Positions 7,242 through 16,778 of a DNA stretch of 64,000 bases are shown one piece after another. The DNA comes from Butyricimonas faecihominis (GTDB taxonomy: Bacteria > Bacteroidota > Bacteroidia > Bacteroidales > Marinifilaceae), in the NCBI RefSeq assembly GCF_033096445.1, contig NZ_AP028155.1:3291880-3355879 (forward strand), given 5' to 3'. How positions within the stretch are numbered: position 1 is the stretch's first letter; every line of letters starts with the position of its first letter. Below the pieces are notes generated by a model. It ran no database searches. It was not told the origin of the DNA and was given only the letters and a program-made list of their open reading frames with translations. A program made the translations under genes and the position numbers.

Positions 7242-8439
7242 CTATCCCCAGCATCAAGAAATTAGGTTCGTTGAAATTTTGTAGACGATACCCCACGTGC
7301 AGAAATACCGCACGGGACAAGGCTATTTTCAACGTCAACAGTTGGTAGAACATATTCAGATCATTCTTCCCGATCACGTTCGCCCCGATCCCAACTCCGA
7401 CGACAAAAAAGGGCATCACGTACTCCGCCCGCCCGGAAAGCCCTAGGGCAAACTGATCCCCTAGAGGGGGACGAACAATGTCTGACTTATCCACACTCCC
7501 GTACACATCCCCATCCGTGTATAAATTAGCTCCCCCGTCAAACGTCCCATCCAGAGACACGCCTAACCGGAGTTTATAATTCAAATTATACATCGGGGTA
7601 AAATTAAACCCGAACACGGGGTAAGCCTCCGGGGAAGGGGAAAATCCGTCGGAAGTCTTCACCAGCCGATCGTGCCAAGAACCGAAGAAAACAAAATCGT
7701 ACGTGAAATGCCGTCGAAAAGGTTGTGTGATCAAAGCCACTTTCCTCTCCAACGACTTCAAATCATCCTTCCGGTAGAAATTACACTCTAACCCGATATT
7801 TCCCCCGATCGTGTTCAACCCGGCATTAGGAATCTTCGTGTTCCCGTTGGAAAAATGCGATACCGTCAACCCCGAAAGCAGGCTAACCCTCGGGGACAAC
7901 CTCCAGCGCAAATAAAAATTAGCATTAATATAAGCGTTCACCTTCGAACCGATCATCGTGTTATACGAATTATAATACGAGTCATACGGTTTCCATCCCG
8001 CGGACAAACCAAAATTCCACTCGTAATGCAAAGACAACCAAGGAGCCAAACTAGAGATACGAGCCCCTTGAAACAAATAAAACGCAACCGGATTTCCCAA
8101 CTGCCGGGATTCCCCAAAATTATAAAACCCGAGCCCTATCCCTTGATAAACATCTCCATAGATACGCTCGTCAACACTCCCCGGGCGATAACGGAACAAA
8201 TATTTCAAGTGAGTGGAAAAAGCTCCCCGGATAATCCTCCCCTCGGCATTCGCCCCCTTCAGAAAAGAACTTGTCGGGAAAATATACTCCGGACGTCCCT
8301 CCACCCGCAAACCATGCACGAACTTACGTGGTGACACGTTCACCAGACTATCGTTCCCCTGTCCTGCTACGCGCAACACACTCCCGACGAATATAACTCC
8401 TAGAAAAACAATCGTTTTCCATGTCCTTTCTATACCCAT
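7207..8439 (-). CDS. PagL-like lipid A deacylase (acyloxyacyl hydrolase)
   Basis: Predicted outer-membrane beta-barrel enzyme that removes a 3-O-linked acyl chain from lipid A. After a signal peptide ending near VLRVAGQ come many alternating aromatic beta strands. The PagL catalytic segment is visible as TVSHFSNGNTKIPNAGLN near residue 200, with the His and Ser of the H-x-S pair. At 410 residues it is about twice as long as Pseudomonas PagL, as is usual for Bacteroidota homologues. Its last 12 codons lie in the sequence duplicated at 5893-5934. Confidence 0.75.
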   Translation of the reverse strand: MGIERTWKTIVFLGVIFVGSVLRVAGQGNDSLVNVSPRKFVHGLRVEGRPEYIFPTSSFLKGANAEGRIIRGAFSTHLKYLFRYRPGSVDERIYGDVYQGIGLGFYNFGESRQLGNPVAFYLFQGARISSLAPWLSLHYEWNFGLSAGWKPYDSYYNSYNTMIGSKVNAYINANFYLRWRLSPRVSLLSGLTVSHFSNGNTKIPNAGLNTIGGNIGLECNFYRKDDLKSLERKVALITQPFRRHFTYDFVFFGSWHDRLVKTSDGFSPSPEAYPVFGFNFTPMYNLNYKLRLGVSLDGTFDGGANLYTDGDVYGSVDKSDIVRPPLGDQFALGLSGRAEYVMPFFVVGVGIGANVIGKNDLNMFYQLLTLKIALSRAVFLHVGYRLQNFNEPNFLMLGIGFRFNGKYTAF

Positions 8440-8561
8440 AGATCTAATTAAGCATTCTTATTCAATCACGCAAAATTAGACAAAAATCCTAGCTTTCATA
8501 TAGATTTCCTAGAAACTATAACGAAACTCTCGCCTTGCTCCCATTTTCAAAAATCATAAAT

Positions 8562-9155
8562 TCACAAGGTATATATATCGTACATGACAGCCGAACTATC
8601 CGTTTTTGGAATAATCATATATATTTTATCAAAATACCATTCCAAGTTAAAAGATCCCCAAACCCGAACGTATATCTTAAATCCTTTATCCTTGGCTTTC
8701 CTCTCCGCCATTCGTTTCACTTCCCGTTCATAAAAAGCAATTACCTCGTCACGTGTCGTCAAGGTCAGTTCTCTAATTTCCTCGGATGACAATTCCTTTT
8801 TCGGACTCAATTTCCAACGCCGCACAAGAAACATATCCGGTTCGCCAAGATCAAACATATCTTCATTTGAAGGGTCCTCTACAATCGCAATTTCCTCCTT
8901 CGTCAAGAAACGTTGCCACCATTCAACACCTTCTCCCGTTCTCATTTGCAAAGAATCCGTCAAATCATAAAGCAAGTACAACGTGTCCCCTCGTTGTAAA
9001 AACGGATCTCCCGAAGTCCGTGCATCTCGCTTTTTCTCCTCGAACGTGTAACCCAACGTCCCCCTGCTCGACTTAACTTGCGCCTCTACAGAAAAAAAGA
9101 GAACCAAATAAAAAACAACAAATAGACTCGAAAATAGAATATCTCTCGATTTCAT
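8562..9155 (-). CDS. Exported protein of unknown function
   Basis: A 197-residue product with a clear N-terminal signal peptide (SSLFVVFYLVLFFSVEAQ), hence periplasmic or surface-located. The mature part is mixed and charged, with DTLYLLYDLTDSLQM and a C-terminal strand-rich section (YVRVWGSFNLEWYFDKIYMI). I recognise no family. It lies between the DHA2 exporter and the PagL-like gene on the same strand with gaps of about 110-120 bases, so it may be transcribed alone. Confidence 0.65.
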   Translation of the reverse strand: MKSRDILFSSLFVVFYLVLFFSVEAQVKSSRGTLGYTFEEKKRDARTSGDPFLQRGDTLYLLYDLTDSLQMRTGEGVEWWQRFLTKEEIAIVEDPSNEDMFDLGEPDMFLVRRWKLSPKKELSSEEIRELTLTTRDEVIAFYEREVKRMAERKAKDKGFKIYVRVWGSFNLEWYFDKIYMIIPKTDSSAVMYDIYTL

Positions 9156-9263
9156 AAATTTGTTATTAGTTACACGCTGAAAACGCCATTACACAAATTT
9201 ACGGAATTAATCAACAACTGTATTTTCTAAATAAACAATCTTATGTAGAAACCTCTTTTTAAA

Positions 9264-10673
9264 TCATACTGTCTTCTTCTTTTTCGTCGTCATCAGCATC
9301 TCCGGTTCCGGCAAGGAAACCCGGGTAAAACTCACGATAGCAGCAAGCGTGGCAAACCCTCCAGCAAAATAGAGGGAAGCATACGTCCCGTCCACCGGAA
9401 AAACAACAAACATTAATGCCACCAACGAAGCGCCCGTAGTCTGTCCGGTCAAACGGGCCATACCCAGCATACCGCTAGCCCCGCCACTCCTGTTCTGTGG
9501 CGCGGAAGAAATTAATATACTATTATTCGGCGTCTGGAATAACCCGAACCCGAATCCACACATAGCCATAAACAAAGCAATCCCAGCGTTGGAAACCTGA
9601 TCCGCGAAGACAGCTAATAAAAATAATCCCGCGGAAAATATCGACAATCCCACACCACCCAACAACCCGGCATGAACCCGTTCGATCAACCTCCCGGCCA
9701 AAGGAGCCGCGATCATCGTCGCCAACGGCCAAGGGGTCAGCAACAATCCCGTCGCCACCTCATCCAGTCCCAACGTGTGCTGCAAAAAGAAAGGCAAAGA
9801 AACCATGGCCAGCATCTGTGCCACGAAAGAACACACGGACGTCCCAACAGACAACGAAAAAATCGGTATCTTCAACAAATCGACAGGCAACAAGGGATAT
9901 TCCTGCGACAACTGGCGACGCACGAAAAAGTAACCAACCAACAGAACCACCCCAATCCCCGGGAGCAACACGGACAAACTCACCCCGTGAGTGAACCCCT
10001 CGATCGAGAAAATCAATAACCCGAATGTAAAAGCGTTCATCAACCCGCTAATCCAATCAAACTTCCGCCCACTTCTTTTTACCGGATTCACGGGCAAAAA
10101 ACGGAAAGATAAAATCAAAGCCACGATAACAATGGGAACATTTATCGCGAACAACCACTGCCAAGAGGCGACAGACAAAATTCCTGCCGCAATCGTCGGC
10201 CCCCCTGCCGCCGACACGGCAACCACTAGCGCATTGATACCCATTCCCCGCCCCAAATGTCGTTTGGGATAAATAATCCGGATCAAAGAAGTATTCACGC
10301 TTGCCAAAGCAGCCGCACCAAAACCTTGAAATACACGGGCTACCGTCAACGTCAGCAAAGAATTGGAAAGCGCACAAGCTAATGAAGTCACGCTAAATAT
10401 GAGCAATCCCCCGATATATACCCGTCGATAGCCCAAAATATCACCCAACGAAGACAAGGACAACAAGGAAACCACGATCGCCAACTGGTAGGCATTCACG
10501 ATCCAGATTGACATAGATGGCGTCGCCTGCAAATCCTCCGCGATAGACGGCAACGCCACGTTAGCAATCGTGCCGTCCAACACGGAAACCGTAATTCCCA
10601 TGGCAATGGCAAGAATCGCCCAGTATCGTTTCGGGACAGGCAACCCGTCCCACTCTACCTCTTTCGTACTCAT
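9264..10673 (-). CDS. DHA2-family (EmrB/QacA-like) MFS drug exporter
   Basis: Inner-membrane proton antiporter of 469 residues with about 14 hydrophobic segments, as in the DHA2 family. The N-terminal helix carries the family motif SVLDGTIANVALPSIAEDL at about residue 29, followed by an A-motif region GDILGYRRVYIGG. The C-terminal tail is short and basic (TTKKKKTV). No adjacent membrane-fusion (EmrA) gene is present, so it may act without a periplasmic partner or with one encoded elsewhere. Substrate cannot be predicted. Confidence 0.9.
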   Translation of the reverse strand: MSTKEVEWDGLPVPKRYWAILAIAMGITVSVLDGTIANVALPSIAEDLQATPSMSIWIVNAYQLAIVVSLLSLSSLGDILGYRRVYIGGLLIFSVTSLACALSNSLLTLTVARVFQGFGAAALASVNTSLIRIIYPKRHLGRGMGINALVVAVSAAGGPTIAAGILSVASWQWLFAINVPIVIVALILSFRFLPVNPVKRSGRKFDWISGLMNAFTFGLLIFSIEGFTHGVSLSVLLPGIGVVLLVGYFFVRRQLSQEYPLLPVDLLKIPIFSLSVGTSVCSFVAQMLAMVSLPFFLQHTLGLDEVATGLLLTPWPLATMIAAPLAGRLIERVHAGLLGGVGLSIFSAGLFLLAVFADQVSNAGIALFMAMCGFGFGLFQTPNNSILISSAPQNRSGGASGMLGMARLTGQTTGASLVALMFVVFPVDGTYASLYFAGGFATLAAIVSFTRVSLPEPEMLMTTKKKKTV

Positions 10674-10830
10674 TTTCCCAGTCCAATTTTATCGTGCAAA
10701 AATACGAAATATAAAATTCCCATTTCACCCACCGTACGAAAATTTTAAAAACTACCTTATCGGTTGTCTGTCGGTATATAAATGGTAAACAAACTGATAA
10801 TCACACATATTTTATGATCACATCTTGAAA

Positions 10831-10960
10831 TCTAGCGGATCACTATCGTGTAAAGCGCTATTAAAACGCTATTAAATCCCTATTAAAACGCTATATATAA
10901 TAGCGTTCTATTAGAATTTTAATAGGATGTTTAAACTAGTTTATCCGGTAGTGATCTAGA
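10831..10960. repeat. Nested inverted-repeat block in the 10674-11119 intergenic region
   Basis: The outer arms are TCTAGCGGATCACTATCG (10831-10848) and CCGGTAGTGATCTAGA (10945-10960). Inside, the unit CTATTAAAACGCTAT recurs and is mirrored by ATAGCGTTCTATTA. The 446-base gap holds no supportable gene; besides this block it contains the upstream region of the exporter gene and the terminator of the tricorn-like gene. The symmetry suggests a decayed MITE or a protein-binding region. Confidence 0.55.
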
Positions 10961-11055
10961 AGTAATCATGAAACATTCATTTTATATTCACACACAAGGT
11001 ATTAACAAGGATTTATTCAAGGTTAATCCCCCTTGTTAAATCACAAAAACACACT

Positions 11056-11096
11056 AAAAAAAAGAAGAGTGCCTGGCATCACAGCCAAACACTCTT
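11056..11096 (-). terminator. Terminator of the tricorn-like protease gene
   Basis: On the minus strand AAGAGTG (11096-11090) pairs with CACTCTT (11071-11065), with an inner GGC/GCC pairing, followed by CTTTTTTTT. It begins 24 bases after the stop codon. Confidence 0.85.
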
Positions 11097-11119
11097 TATA
11101 TTCTCACGTATGATCGGTA

Positions 11120-14100
11120 CTATTTCTTCTTTGCCGCTTTATTCGGGAAAGCGGGGATTGACGGAATCTCCTTCTTCTCGGTCTTTAACTTTTCCAGAAT
11201 CACTTGAATCGCTCTATTTAACTGTTGATCCTCACCATTATACTCTAAATAAGGATCGTTTTCAATATCAATGTGAGGAGTAACTCCCGTTCCCTCGATA
11301 ATAAACTCGCTGCCATCTGCCGCGAACGGCGCGTATGACGGCGTCACGATGGAACCGCCATCAACCACCCGGATCGAACCGCTATATCCAACAACACCGC
11401 CCCACGTGCGACGACCTATAATCGTTCCCAAATGATTATACTTGAATCGATACGGGAAAAGATCCCCGTCAGAGGCGGAATACTCGTTTACCAGCAACAC
11501 CTTCGGCCCCAAGAACGTACCAACCGGACTTACCGACCCGGAAGTTTGGTTCGTGTGCATCGTGTAGAAAGTCGGCGTACGCATCAAACGTTCGGTAATC
11601 ATCGGGGACACGTTTCCCCCGCCATTTCCTCGATCGTCAATGATCAAGGCCTTCTTATTCAACTGCGGGTAATAATGTTTCACGAACTCGTTCAAACCGT
11701 CAACACCCATATCCGGGATATGAATATACCCGACCTCTCCGTTCGTGGCCTCGTTTACCTTACGAATATTATTCTGTACCCAATTATAATAATACAATTT
11801 CGATTCGTCAGCCAACGGAACAACCAACACGTTACGGGCCTCCTTCTCGGTCGGGGTCGTGTTCACGGTCAATTCAACCGTCTTACCAGCCATATCGATC
11901 AACTCGGAGAACAGGTTATCTACCTCTTTCAACGATTTCCCGTTAATGGCCAGAATATAGTCACCCGCTTTCACCTCCACGCCCGGCATGGTCAAAGGCG
12001 AGCGGGTGGAGGCTTCCCAGTTGGCTCCCTCGATCACCTCGGTCACTTTAAAATAACCGGATTTATCTTTCACGAATTTAGCACCCAGCAACCCCATATC
12101 AATTCTCTCGGGCATCGGAACCCGCCCGTTAATCGAGTAAGCATGTCCGACACTCAATTCCGCGATCATCTCCCCGATAATATAAGTCAAGTCCGTACGA
12201 TGATTCACGTAAGGCACCAGCACTTTATATTTCTCGTACACGTGATCCCAGTCCACGCCGTGCATATTCTTGGCATAGAAGAAATCACGCATCTGCCGCC
12301 AGCTCTCGTTATAGATCTGCATCCATTCTTGATGGTAGTCAATCACCCGTTTCACCCCTTTCGTGGGAACGGGAGAAGTCACGTTAGCGGAAAGCACCGG
12401 AAGGTCCTCCACTTGGAACGCAGAACCCGAAGAAACGATAGCCTTTTTGTAACCGGGAGAAAACTCTATGTCCCCACCCGTGTCGGTTTCTTTCTTCCCG
12501 TTCAGATCATAAATCAGCGTGCGGCCTCCCCGGTTATAATATACCCGGTTCCCCAGCATATGCACGTTACCATAGTAATTCGATGCCAACACGGGCAATT
12601 CGACAAGACGACTTTCCAAATTCGTGAAATCATACACGACACCTTTGTCTTCACTCTCTTTCTTCTTATCCTTTTCTTTCACGGTTGTCTCCACCCGGAC
12701 AACATCATTTTTAGGGGCGAACAATACCGGGGCATCTTTCGCCAAAGGCAGTATGTACACCTTATTCATATCATTATACACGTGATTCCATTCCGTCCGT
12801 CCATACGTCGGGGAGAATGTGCGGGCAGAAACAAACACAAGGTATTTCCCGTCCTCGCTGAAATTCGGTGAACTGGAACCGAACCACCCGTCGGTAACTT
12901 GGTGTTTCTCGCCACTTTCAACATGATACACGATGATGTTATCCATCGTCGTTTCCGGACGAACGTAAGTGACATATTTGCTATCGGGAGACCAGTTATA
13001 GGACGTCATGGAACGGATACCCGATTTTTCCACGATCTTCCGGTTCCCGCTTTCCACGTCAGATATATTCAACGTGTTTCCTTTTTCGCTCCAGAGAATT
13101 TTCTTGGAATCCGGGGACCATTTATAATTGAAGATATAACTTTTCAGATTCTTGATCAGTTTCCGTTCCTTTCCCGTCGCCACGTCCCGGAGATAAATAT
13201 TGAATTCCCCGTCCTTGTCGGAAACGTAACTGATGTATTTCCCGTCCGGTGACCACCCCACCTGCATATCGTTAGCATCGGAAGAATTGGTTAAGTTATA
13301 GGTAATACCCTCTTTCACGGGCAAAGAGAAAATATCCCCACGGGCAGCCACAACCACCCTCTCCCCACCGGGAGCAACCGCGATACTCGAAATCTGGCCG
13401 CTTACATCAGTCAAGGTCGGACGAGAATAAACCTGATCGTTATCAATGTTTATCGTGATCTTGGATTCCTTACCACTCTGCAAATCGTACCCGTAAATAT
13501 ACCCTCCTTGCTCGTACACGATTAGCTTGTCACCTATCGCGGGAAATTTTATATCGTATTCTTTGTAAGAAGTCAATTGTTTATCCTCTTTCGTGTTCAC
13601 GTCGTAGGCGTAAAGATTCATGATGTCACCCCGGTCAGATATATAATATATAGTATTCCCGTCCGGTGACCACATCGGGAACACGTCCTGCCGCACGTTG
13701 TCGGTAATCCGCTCGGATTTCTTCGTGTTGAAATCAAACACCCGGATGTCATCTGCCATACCACCTTGATAACGTTTCCACGCCCGGAATTCCCGGAAAA
13801 TATAATTGTAAGCTAATTTCTTTCCATCCGGAGAATAAGAGGCAAAGCCGCCATTCTTTAAAGGTACTTCCTCGGACATCCCTCCCTCCACCGGGACCGT
13901 GAACAGTTGCCCGGTAAAATCGTTAAAAGTATATCTCCGGGAACGATAAAGAATCCGTTTACTATCCGGGGTCCAACCGATCACCACGTTGTTCGGCCCC
14001 ATGCGATCCCCTAGATCATCCCGTTTCAGCGTGGCCGTGTAAGTCAAGCGACGAGGTTCGCCCCCCTCCACGGGGATGACAAATACTTCCGTGTTACCAT

Positions 14101-14344
14101 CATATTGCCCGGTGAAGGCGATATATTTTCCATCCGGGGAAATACGAGGAAACATCTCGTACCCCACGTGCGAGGTCAACCGACGGGCCGTTCCTCCCCC
14201 GGCCGAAACCAAATAAAGATCCCCGGCATACGAGAATACCAACTTGTCCCCCACGCTATGCGGGAACCTTAATAACCTTGCCTCCCCGGCCTGCACCCAC
14301 AAACCGGCTAACAACACGCCTAGTAAAAGAATAAACCTCCTCAT
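11120..14344 (-). CDS. Tricorn-like S41 family peptidase
   Basis: A 1074-residue exported protein. A signal peptide (FILLLGVLLAGLWVQAGEA) precedes a long run of TolB/WD-like propeller blades with repeated SPDGK/SPDSK motifs (e.g. ISPDGKYIAFTG, WSPDSKYVTYV), then a PDZ domain near residues 760-850 (GDYILAINGKSL) and a C-terminal S41 catalytic domain. DDRGNGGGN and NEYSASDGDLFPYRF mark the active-site region with the nucleophilic serine. This is the domain order of tricorn protease, which degrades peptides from proteasome-like proteases in archaea; in Bacteroidota the exported homologues probably trim peptides in the periplasm. It stands alone, with its own terminator. Confidence 0.92.
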   Translation of the reverse strand: MRRFILLLGVLLAGLWVQAGEARLLRFPHSVGDKLVFSYAGDLYLVSAGGGTARRLTSHVGYEMFPRISPDGKYIAFTGQYDGNTEVFVIPVEGGEPRRLTYTATLKRDDLGDRMGPNNVVIGWTPDSKRILYRSRRYTFNDFTGQLFTVPVEGGMSEEVPLKNGGFASYSPDGKKLAYNYIFREFRAWKRYQGGMADDIRVFDFNTKKSERITDNVRQDVFPMWSPDGNTIYYISDRGDIMNLYAYDVNTKEDKQLTSYKEYDIKFPAIGDKLIVYEQGGYIYGYDLQSGKESKITINIDNDQVYSRPTLTDVSGQISSIAVAPGGERVVVAARGDIFSLPVKEGITYNLTNSSDANDMQVGWSPDGKYISYVSDKDGEFNIYLRDVATGKERKLIKNLKSYIFNYKWSPDSKKILWSEKGNTLNISDVESGNRKIVEKSGIRSMTSYNWSPDSKYVTYVRPETTMDNIIVYHVESGEKHQVTDGWFGSSSPNFSEDGKYLVFVSARTFSPTYGRTEWNHVYNDMNKVYILPLAKDAPVLFAPKNDVVRVETTVKEKDKKKESEDKGVVYDFTNLESRLVELPVLASNYYGNVHMLGNRVYYNRGGRTLIYDLNGKKETDTGGDIEFSPGYKKAIVSSGSAFQVEDLPVLSANVTSPVPTKGVKRVIDYHQEWMQIYNESWRQMRDFFYAKNMHGVDWDHVYEKYKVLVPYVNHRTDLTYIIGEMIAELSVGHAYSINGRVPMPERIDMGLLGAKFVKDKSGYFKVTEVIEGANWEASTRSPLTMPGVEVKAGDYILAINGKSLKEVDNLFSELIDMAGKTVELTVNTTPTEKEARNVLVVPLADESKLYYYNWVQNNIRKVNEATNGEVGYIHIPDMGVDGLNEFVKHYYPQLNKKALIIDDRGNGGGNVSPMITERLMRTPTFYTMHTNQTSGSVSPVGTFLGPKVLLVNEYSASDGDLFPYRFKYNHLGTIIGRRTWGGVVGYSGSIRVVDGGSIVTPSYAPFAADGSEFIIEGTGVTPHIDIENDPYLEYNGEDQQLNRAIQVILEKLKTEKKEIPSIPAFPNKAAKKK

Positions 14345-14514
14345 AACAAATTAGTTCATAAAGTTTATAAAGTTCACAAGGTCTATAAAGTTTACAAAAC
14401 CGTAAAGTTCACAAAGTTGATTCAGGCATAAAAACGAACCAATGACATTGACGTCGCAAAATCGCAAATCCACAGAATCTATTCACCTTATGAACTTTAT
14501 GGACTTTATGAACT
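14345..14514. repeat. Low-complexity AAAGTTCATA repeats between purN and the tricorn-like gene
   Basis: About 60 bases at the left of the gap repeat units like ATAAAGTTCATAAAGTT; the right part carries the reverse-complement form (ATGAACTTTATGGACTTT) up to the purN stop. The two blocks could pair in a transcript. No gene is present. Confidence 0.5.
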
Positions 14515-15087
14515 TTATAAACCCTTTTCTAATAATTCCTTGATCACACGAGGAAAATGCTCGTATTCCAAGGCATGGACTTTCGTTGCCAGCATCTCTG
14601 GTGTGTCGCCCGGGACGATTTCACATTTAGCCTGAAAAATAGTTGTCCCCTCGTCATAATGATTATTCACGTAATGAATCGTGATACCGCTTTCTCTTTC
14701 CCCGGCAGCGATCACCGCCTCGTGTACTTTCATGCCGTACATACCCTTGCCCCCGTAAGAGGGTAACAGGGCCGGATGGATGTTAATTACCCGATTTTCA
14801 TAGGCCTCAATAATGGCATCCGGCACCTTCCAGAGAAAACCCGCCAACACGATCAGATCAATATCCAATCGTTTCAATTCATTCAAAACCAAGTCAGAAT
14901 GAGAGAACTCTTCCCGCCCGAAAACAAATGTCGGTACGTTTAAACGTTTCGCCCGTTCCAAAACATAGGCATCGGGTTTGTTACAAAACACGATTTTCAC
15001 GACATTTTCGGTGTCATTTTTAAAATAATTAATGATATTTTCAGCGTTAGAACCTGAACCAGAGGCAAATATTGCTATTTTTTTCAT
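14515..15087 (-). CDS. purN: Phosphoribosylglycinamide formyltransferase
   Basis: Transfers a formyl group from 10-formyl-tetrahydrofolate to GAR in de novo purine synthesis, in the cytoplasm. The N-terminal phosphate-binding loop FASGSGSN, the folate and catalytic region NIHPALLPSYGGKGMYG, and HYVNNHYDEGTTI with the conserved His and Asp are all present. Its 190 residues match the family. It diverges from acpP, with a TATCTTTA -7-like element on its own side near 15130. It is a single gene here rather than part of a purine operon. Confidence 0.94.
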   Translation of the reverse strand: MKKIAIFASGSGSNAENIINYFKNDTENVVKIVFCNKPDAYVLERAKRLNVPTFVFGREEFSHSDLVLNELKRLDIDLIVLAGFLWKVPDAIIEAYENRVINIHPALLPSYGGKGMYGMKVHEAVIAAGERESGITIHYVNNHYDEGTTIFQAKCEIVPGDTPEMLATKVHALEYEHFPRVIKELLEKGL

Positions 15088-15170
15088 CCTGTAATCTATT
15101 AAAAATCAAACGCATAAAGATAAGAAAACTTTATTCATGCCAAAAAATTTTCTAGGAAAAATAAATTCTC

Positions 15171-15178
15171 TAACTTTG
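15171..15178 (+). promoter_or_regulatory. -7 promoter element for acpP-fabF-rnc
   Basis: TAACTTTG matches TAnnTTTG. The ATG of acpP is 80 bases downstream, leaving a leader of about 70 bases. Confidence 0.6.
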
Positions 15179-15201
15179 CCCCCGAACTTAGAGAGTTATG
15201 C

Positions 15202-15218
15202 GCGTCTCTTGTAGACGC
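15202..15218 (+). promoter_or_regulatory. Leader hairpin of the acpP transcript
   Basis: GCGTCT (15202-15207) pairs with AGACGC (15213-15218) around a five-base loop, within the 5' leader. It is followed by A-rich sequence, so it is not a terminator. It may protect the mRNA 5' end or affect translation of this highly expressed gene. Confidence 0.45.
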
Positions 15219-15258
15219 AAGTGTGAATTAAAAAAATGTCTAATTAAAATTTAAAGTT

Positions 15259-15495
15259 ATGTCTGACATTCAAAACAGAGTTAAAGCTATCATTGTTGAT
15301 AAATTAGGAGTTGACGAAAGTGAAGTTAAACCTGAAGCAACGTTTACTAACGACTTAGGAGCTGACTCTTTGGATACGGTAGAGTTGATCATGGAATTGG
15401 AAAAAGAATTCAACATCACTATTCCGGATGATCAAGCAGAGAAAATCGCTACCGTGGGCGATGCTATTGCATACGTTGAAGCTAACGCTCAATAA
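15259..15495 (+). CDS. acpP: Acyl carrier protein
   Basis: Small acidic carrier of growing fatty acyl chains (78 residues). The phosphopantetheine attachment serine is in [15 protein letters not shown]. The first gene of a three-gene unit with fabF 15 bases downstream and rnc after that, a very common order in Bacteroidota. It is preceded by an identifiable -7 element and a leader hairpin. Confidence 0.97.
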   Translation: MSDIQNRVKAIIVDKLGVDESEVKPEATFTNDLGADSLDTVELIMELEKEFNITIPDDQAEKIATVGDAIAYVEANAQ

Positions 15496-15510
15496 TTTAA
15501 TATTTTATCT

Positions 15511-16755
15511 ATGAATTTCAAACGAGTAGTAATAACTGGTCTTGGAACTATTAATCCCTTGGGTCATAACGTGGCCGAATTCTGGGAGAACTTGAAAGGT
15601 GGCGTCAGTGGCGCCGGTCCTATTACTCGTTTTGATGCATCTAAATTTCGCACGCAATTCGCTTGCGAAGTTAAAAACTACGAGCCCACGGAATACTTCG
15701 ACAAGAAGGAGGTCCGTAAAATGGATCTTTACAGCCAGTTTGCCCTAATTTGTTCTAGGGAGGCCGTGAAAGATGCCGGACTCGATTTCTCGCAAGAGGA
15801 CAGAAAGAGAATCGGTGTAATCTGGGGTGCAGGTATCGGTGGTTTGGATACGTTCTACGAAGAATGCAAAACTTTTGCATTAGGAGACGGAACTCCCAGA
15901 TTCAACCCGTTCTTTATACCCAAGATGATTGCCAACATGGGTGGAGCCATGATCGCCATAGAAGAAGGCCTAAAGGGTCCGAACTACACGACGGTTTCAG
16001 CCTGTGCATCATCCGCACACTCGTTAGTAGATGCATTAAATCTGATCCGATTAGGAAAAGCAGACGTGATACTTGCCGGTGGATCCGAAGCAGCCATCAC
16101 CCCCCCGGGTGTAGGTGGTTTCAATTCCATGAAAGCTTTATCCACTCGTAATGATGACCCGAAAACAGCCTCGCGTCCTTTCGACGTTGACCGTGACGGA
16201 TTCGTTATCGGCGAAGGCGGTGCTTGCCTAGTCGTGGAAGAGTACGAACATGCAGTAAAAAGAGGTGCTCACATCTACGCGGAACTCGCGGGAGGCGGAG
16301 CCAATTGCGATGCTTACCACATGACAGCCCCGGACCCGGAAGGAGAAGGTGCAGCCGATGTTATGTTACTCGCGTTGGAAGACGCCGGACTAACCCCGAA
16401 AGATGTTGATTATATCAACGTTCACGGAACGTCTACCGGACTCGGAGATGTGGCAGAACCTAAGGCCATTCAGAGAGCATTTGGTGAACACGCTTATGAT
16501 CTGAACATCAGTTCCACCAAATCAATGACAGGACATTTATTAGGTGCCGCCGGTGCCTTGGAAGCGATCGCTTGTGTTCTGGCTGTGAAAAACAACATTG
16601 TACCCCCTACCATTAATTTCAGCAACCTTGATCCGGAACTGGATCCCAAGCTGAATTTCACGTTCAATAAGGCTCAAGAGAAAGAAATCAATGTAGCCAT
16701 CAGTAACACTTTCGGTTTCGGAGGACACAATGCTTGCGTTGTATTTAAAAAGTAA
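15511..16755 (+). CDS. fabF: Beta-ketoacyl-ACP synthase II
   Basis: Condenses malonyl-ACP with acyl-ACP during fatty acid elongation. The Cys-His-His catalytic triad is visible: TVSACASSAHS near residue 162, HGTSTGLGD near residue 305 and MTGHLLGAAGA near residue 341. The length (414) is standard for a KAS II. It is adjacent to acpP, its substrate carrier. Confidence 0.97.
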   Translation: MNFKRVVITGLGTINPLGHNVAEFWENLKGGVSGAGPITRFDASKFRTQFACEVKNYEPTEYFDKKEVRKMDLYSQFALICSREAVKDAGLDFSQEDRKRIGVIWGAGIGGLDTFYEECKTFALGDGTPRFNPFFIPKMIANMGGAMIAIEEGLKGPNYTTVSACASSAHSLVDALNLIRLGKADVILAGGSEAAITPPGVGGFNSMKALSTRNDDPKTASRPFDVDRDGFVIGEGGACLVVEEYEHAVKRGAHIYAELAGGGANCDAYHMTAPDPEGEGAADVMLLALEDAGLTPKDVDYINVHGTSTGLGDVAEPKAIQRAFGEHAYDLNISSTKSMTGHLLGAAGALEAIACVLAVKNNIVPPTINFSNLDPELDPKLNFTFNKAQEKEINVAISNTFGFGGHNACVVFKK

Positions 16756-16778
16756 TCACTAACTAAAATTTTGGGGAA

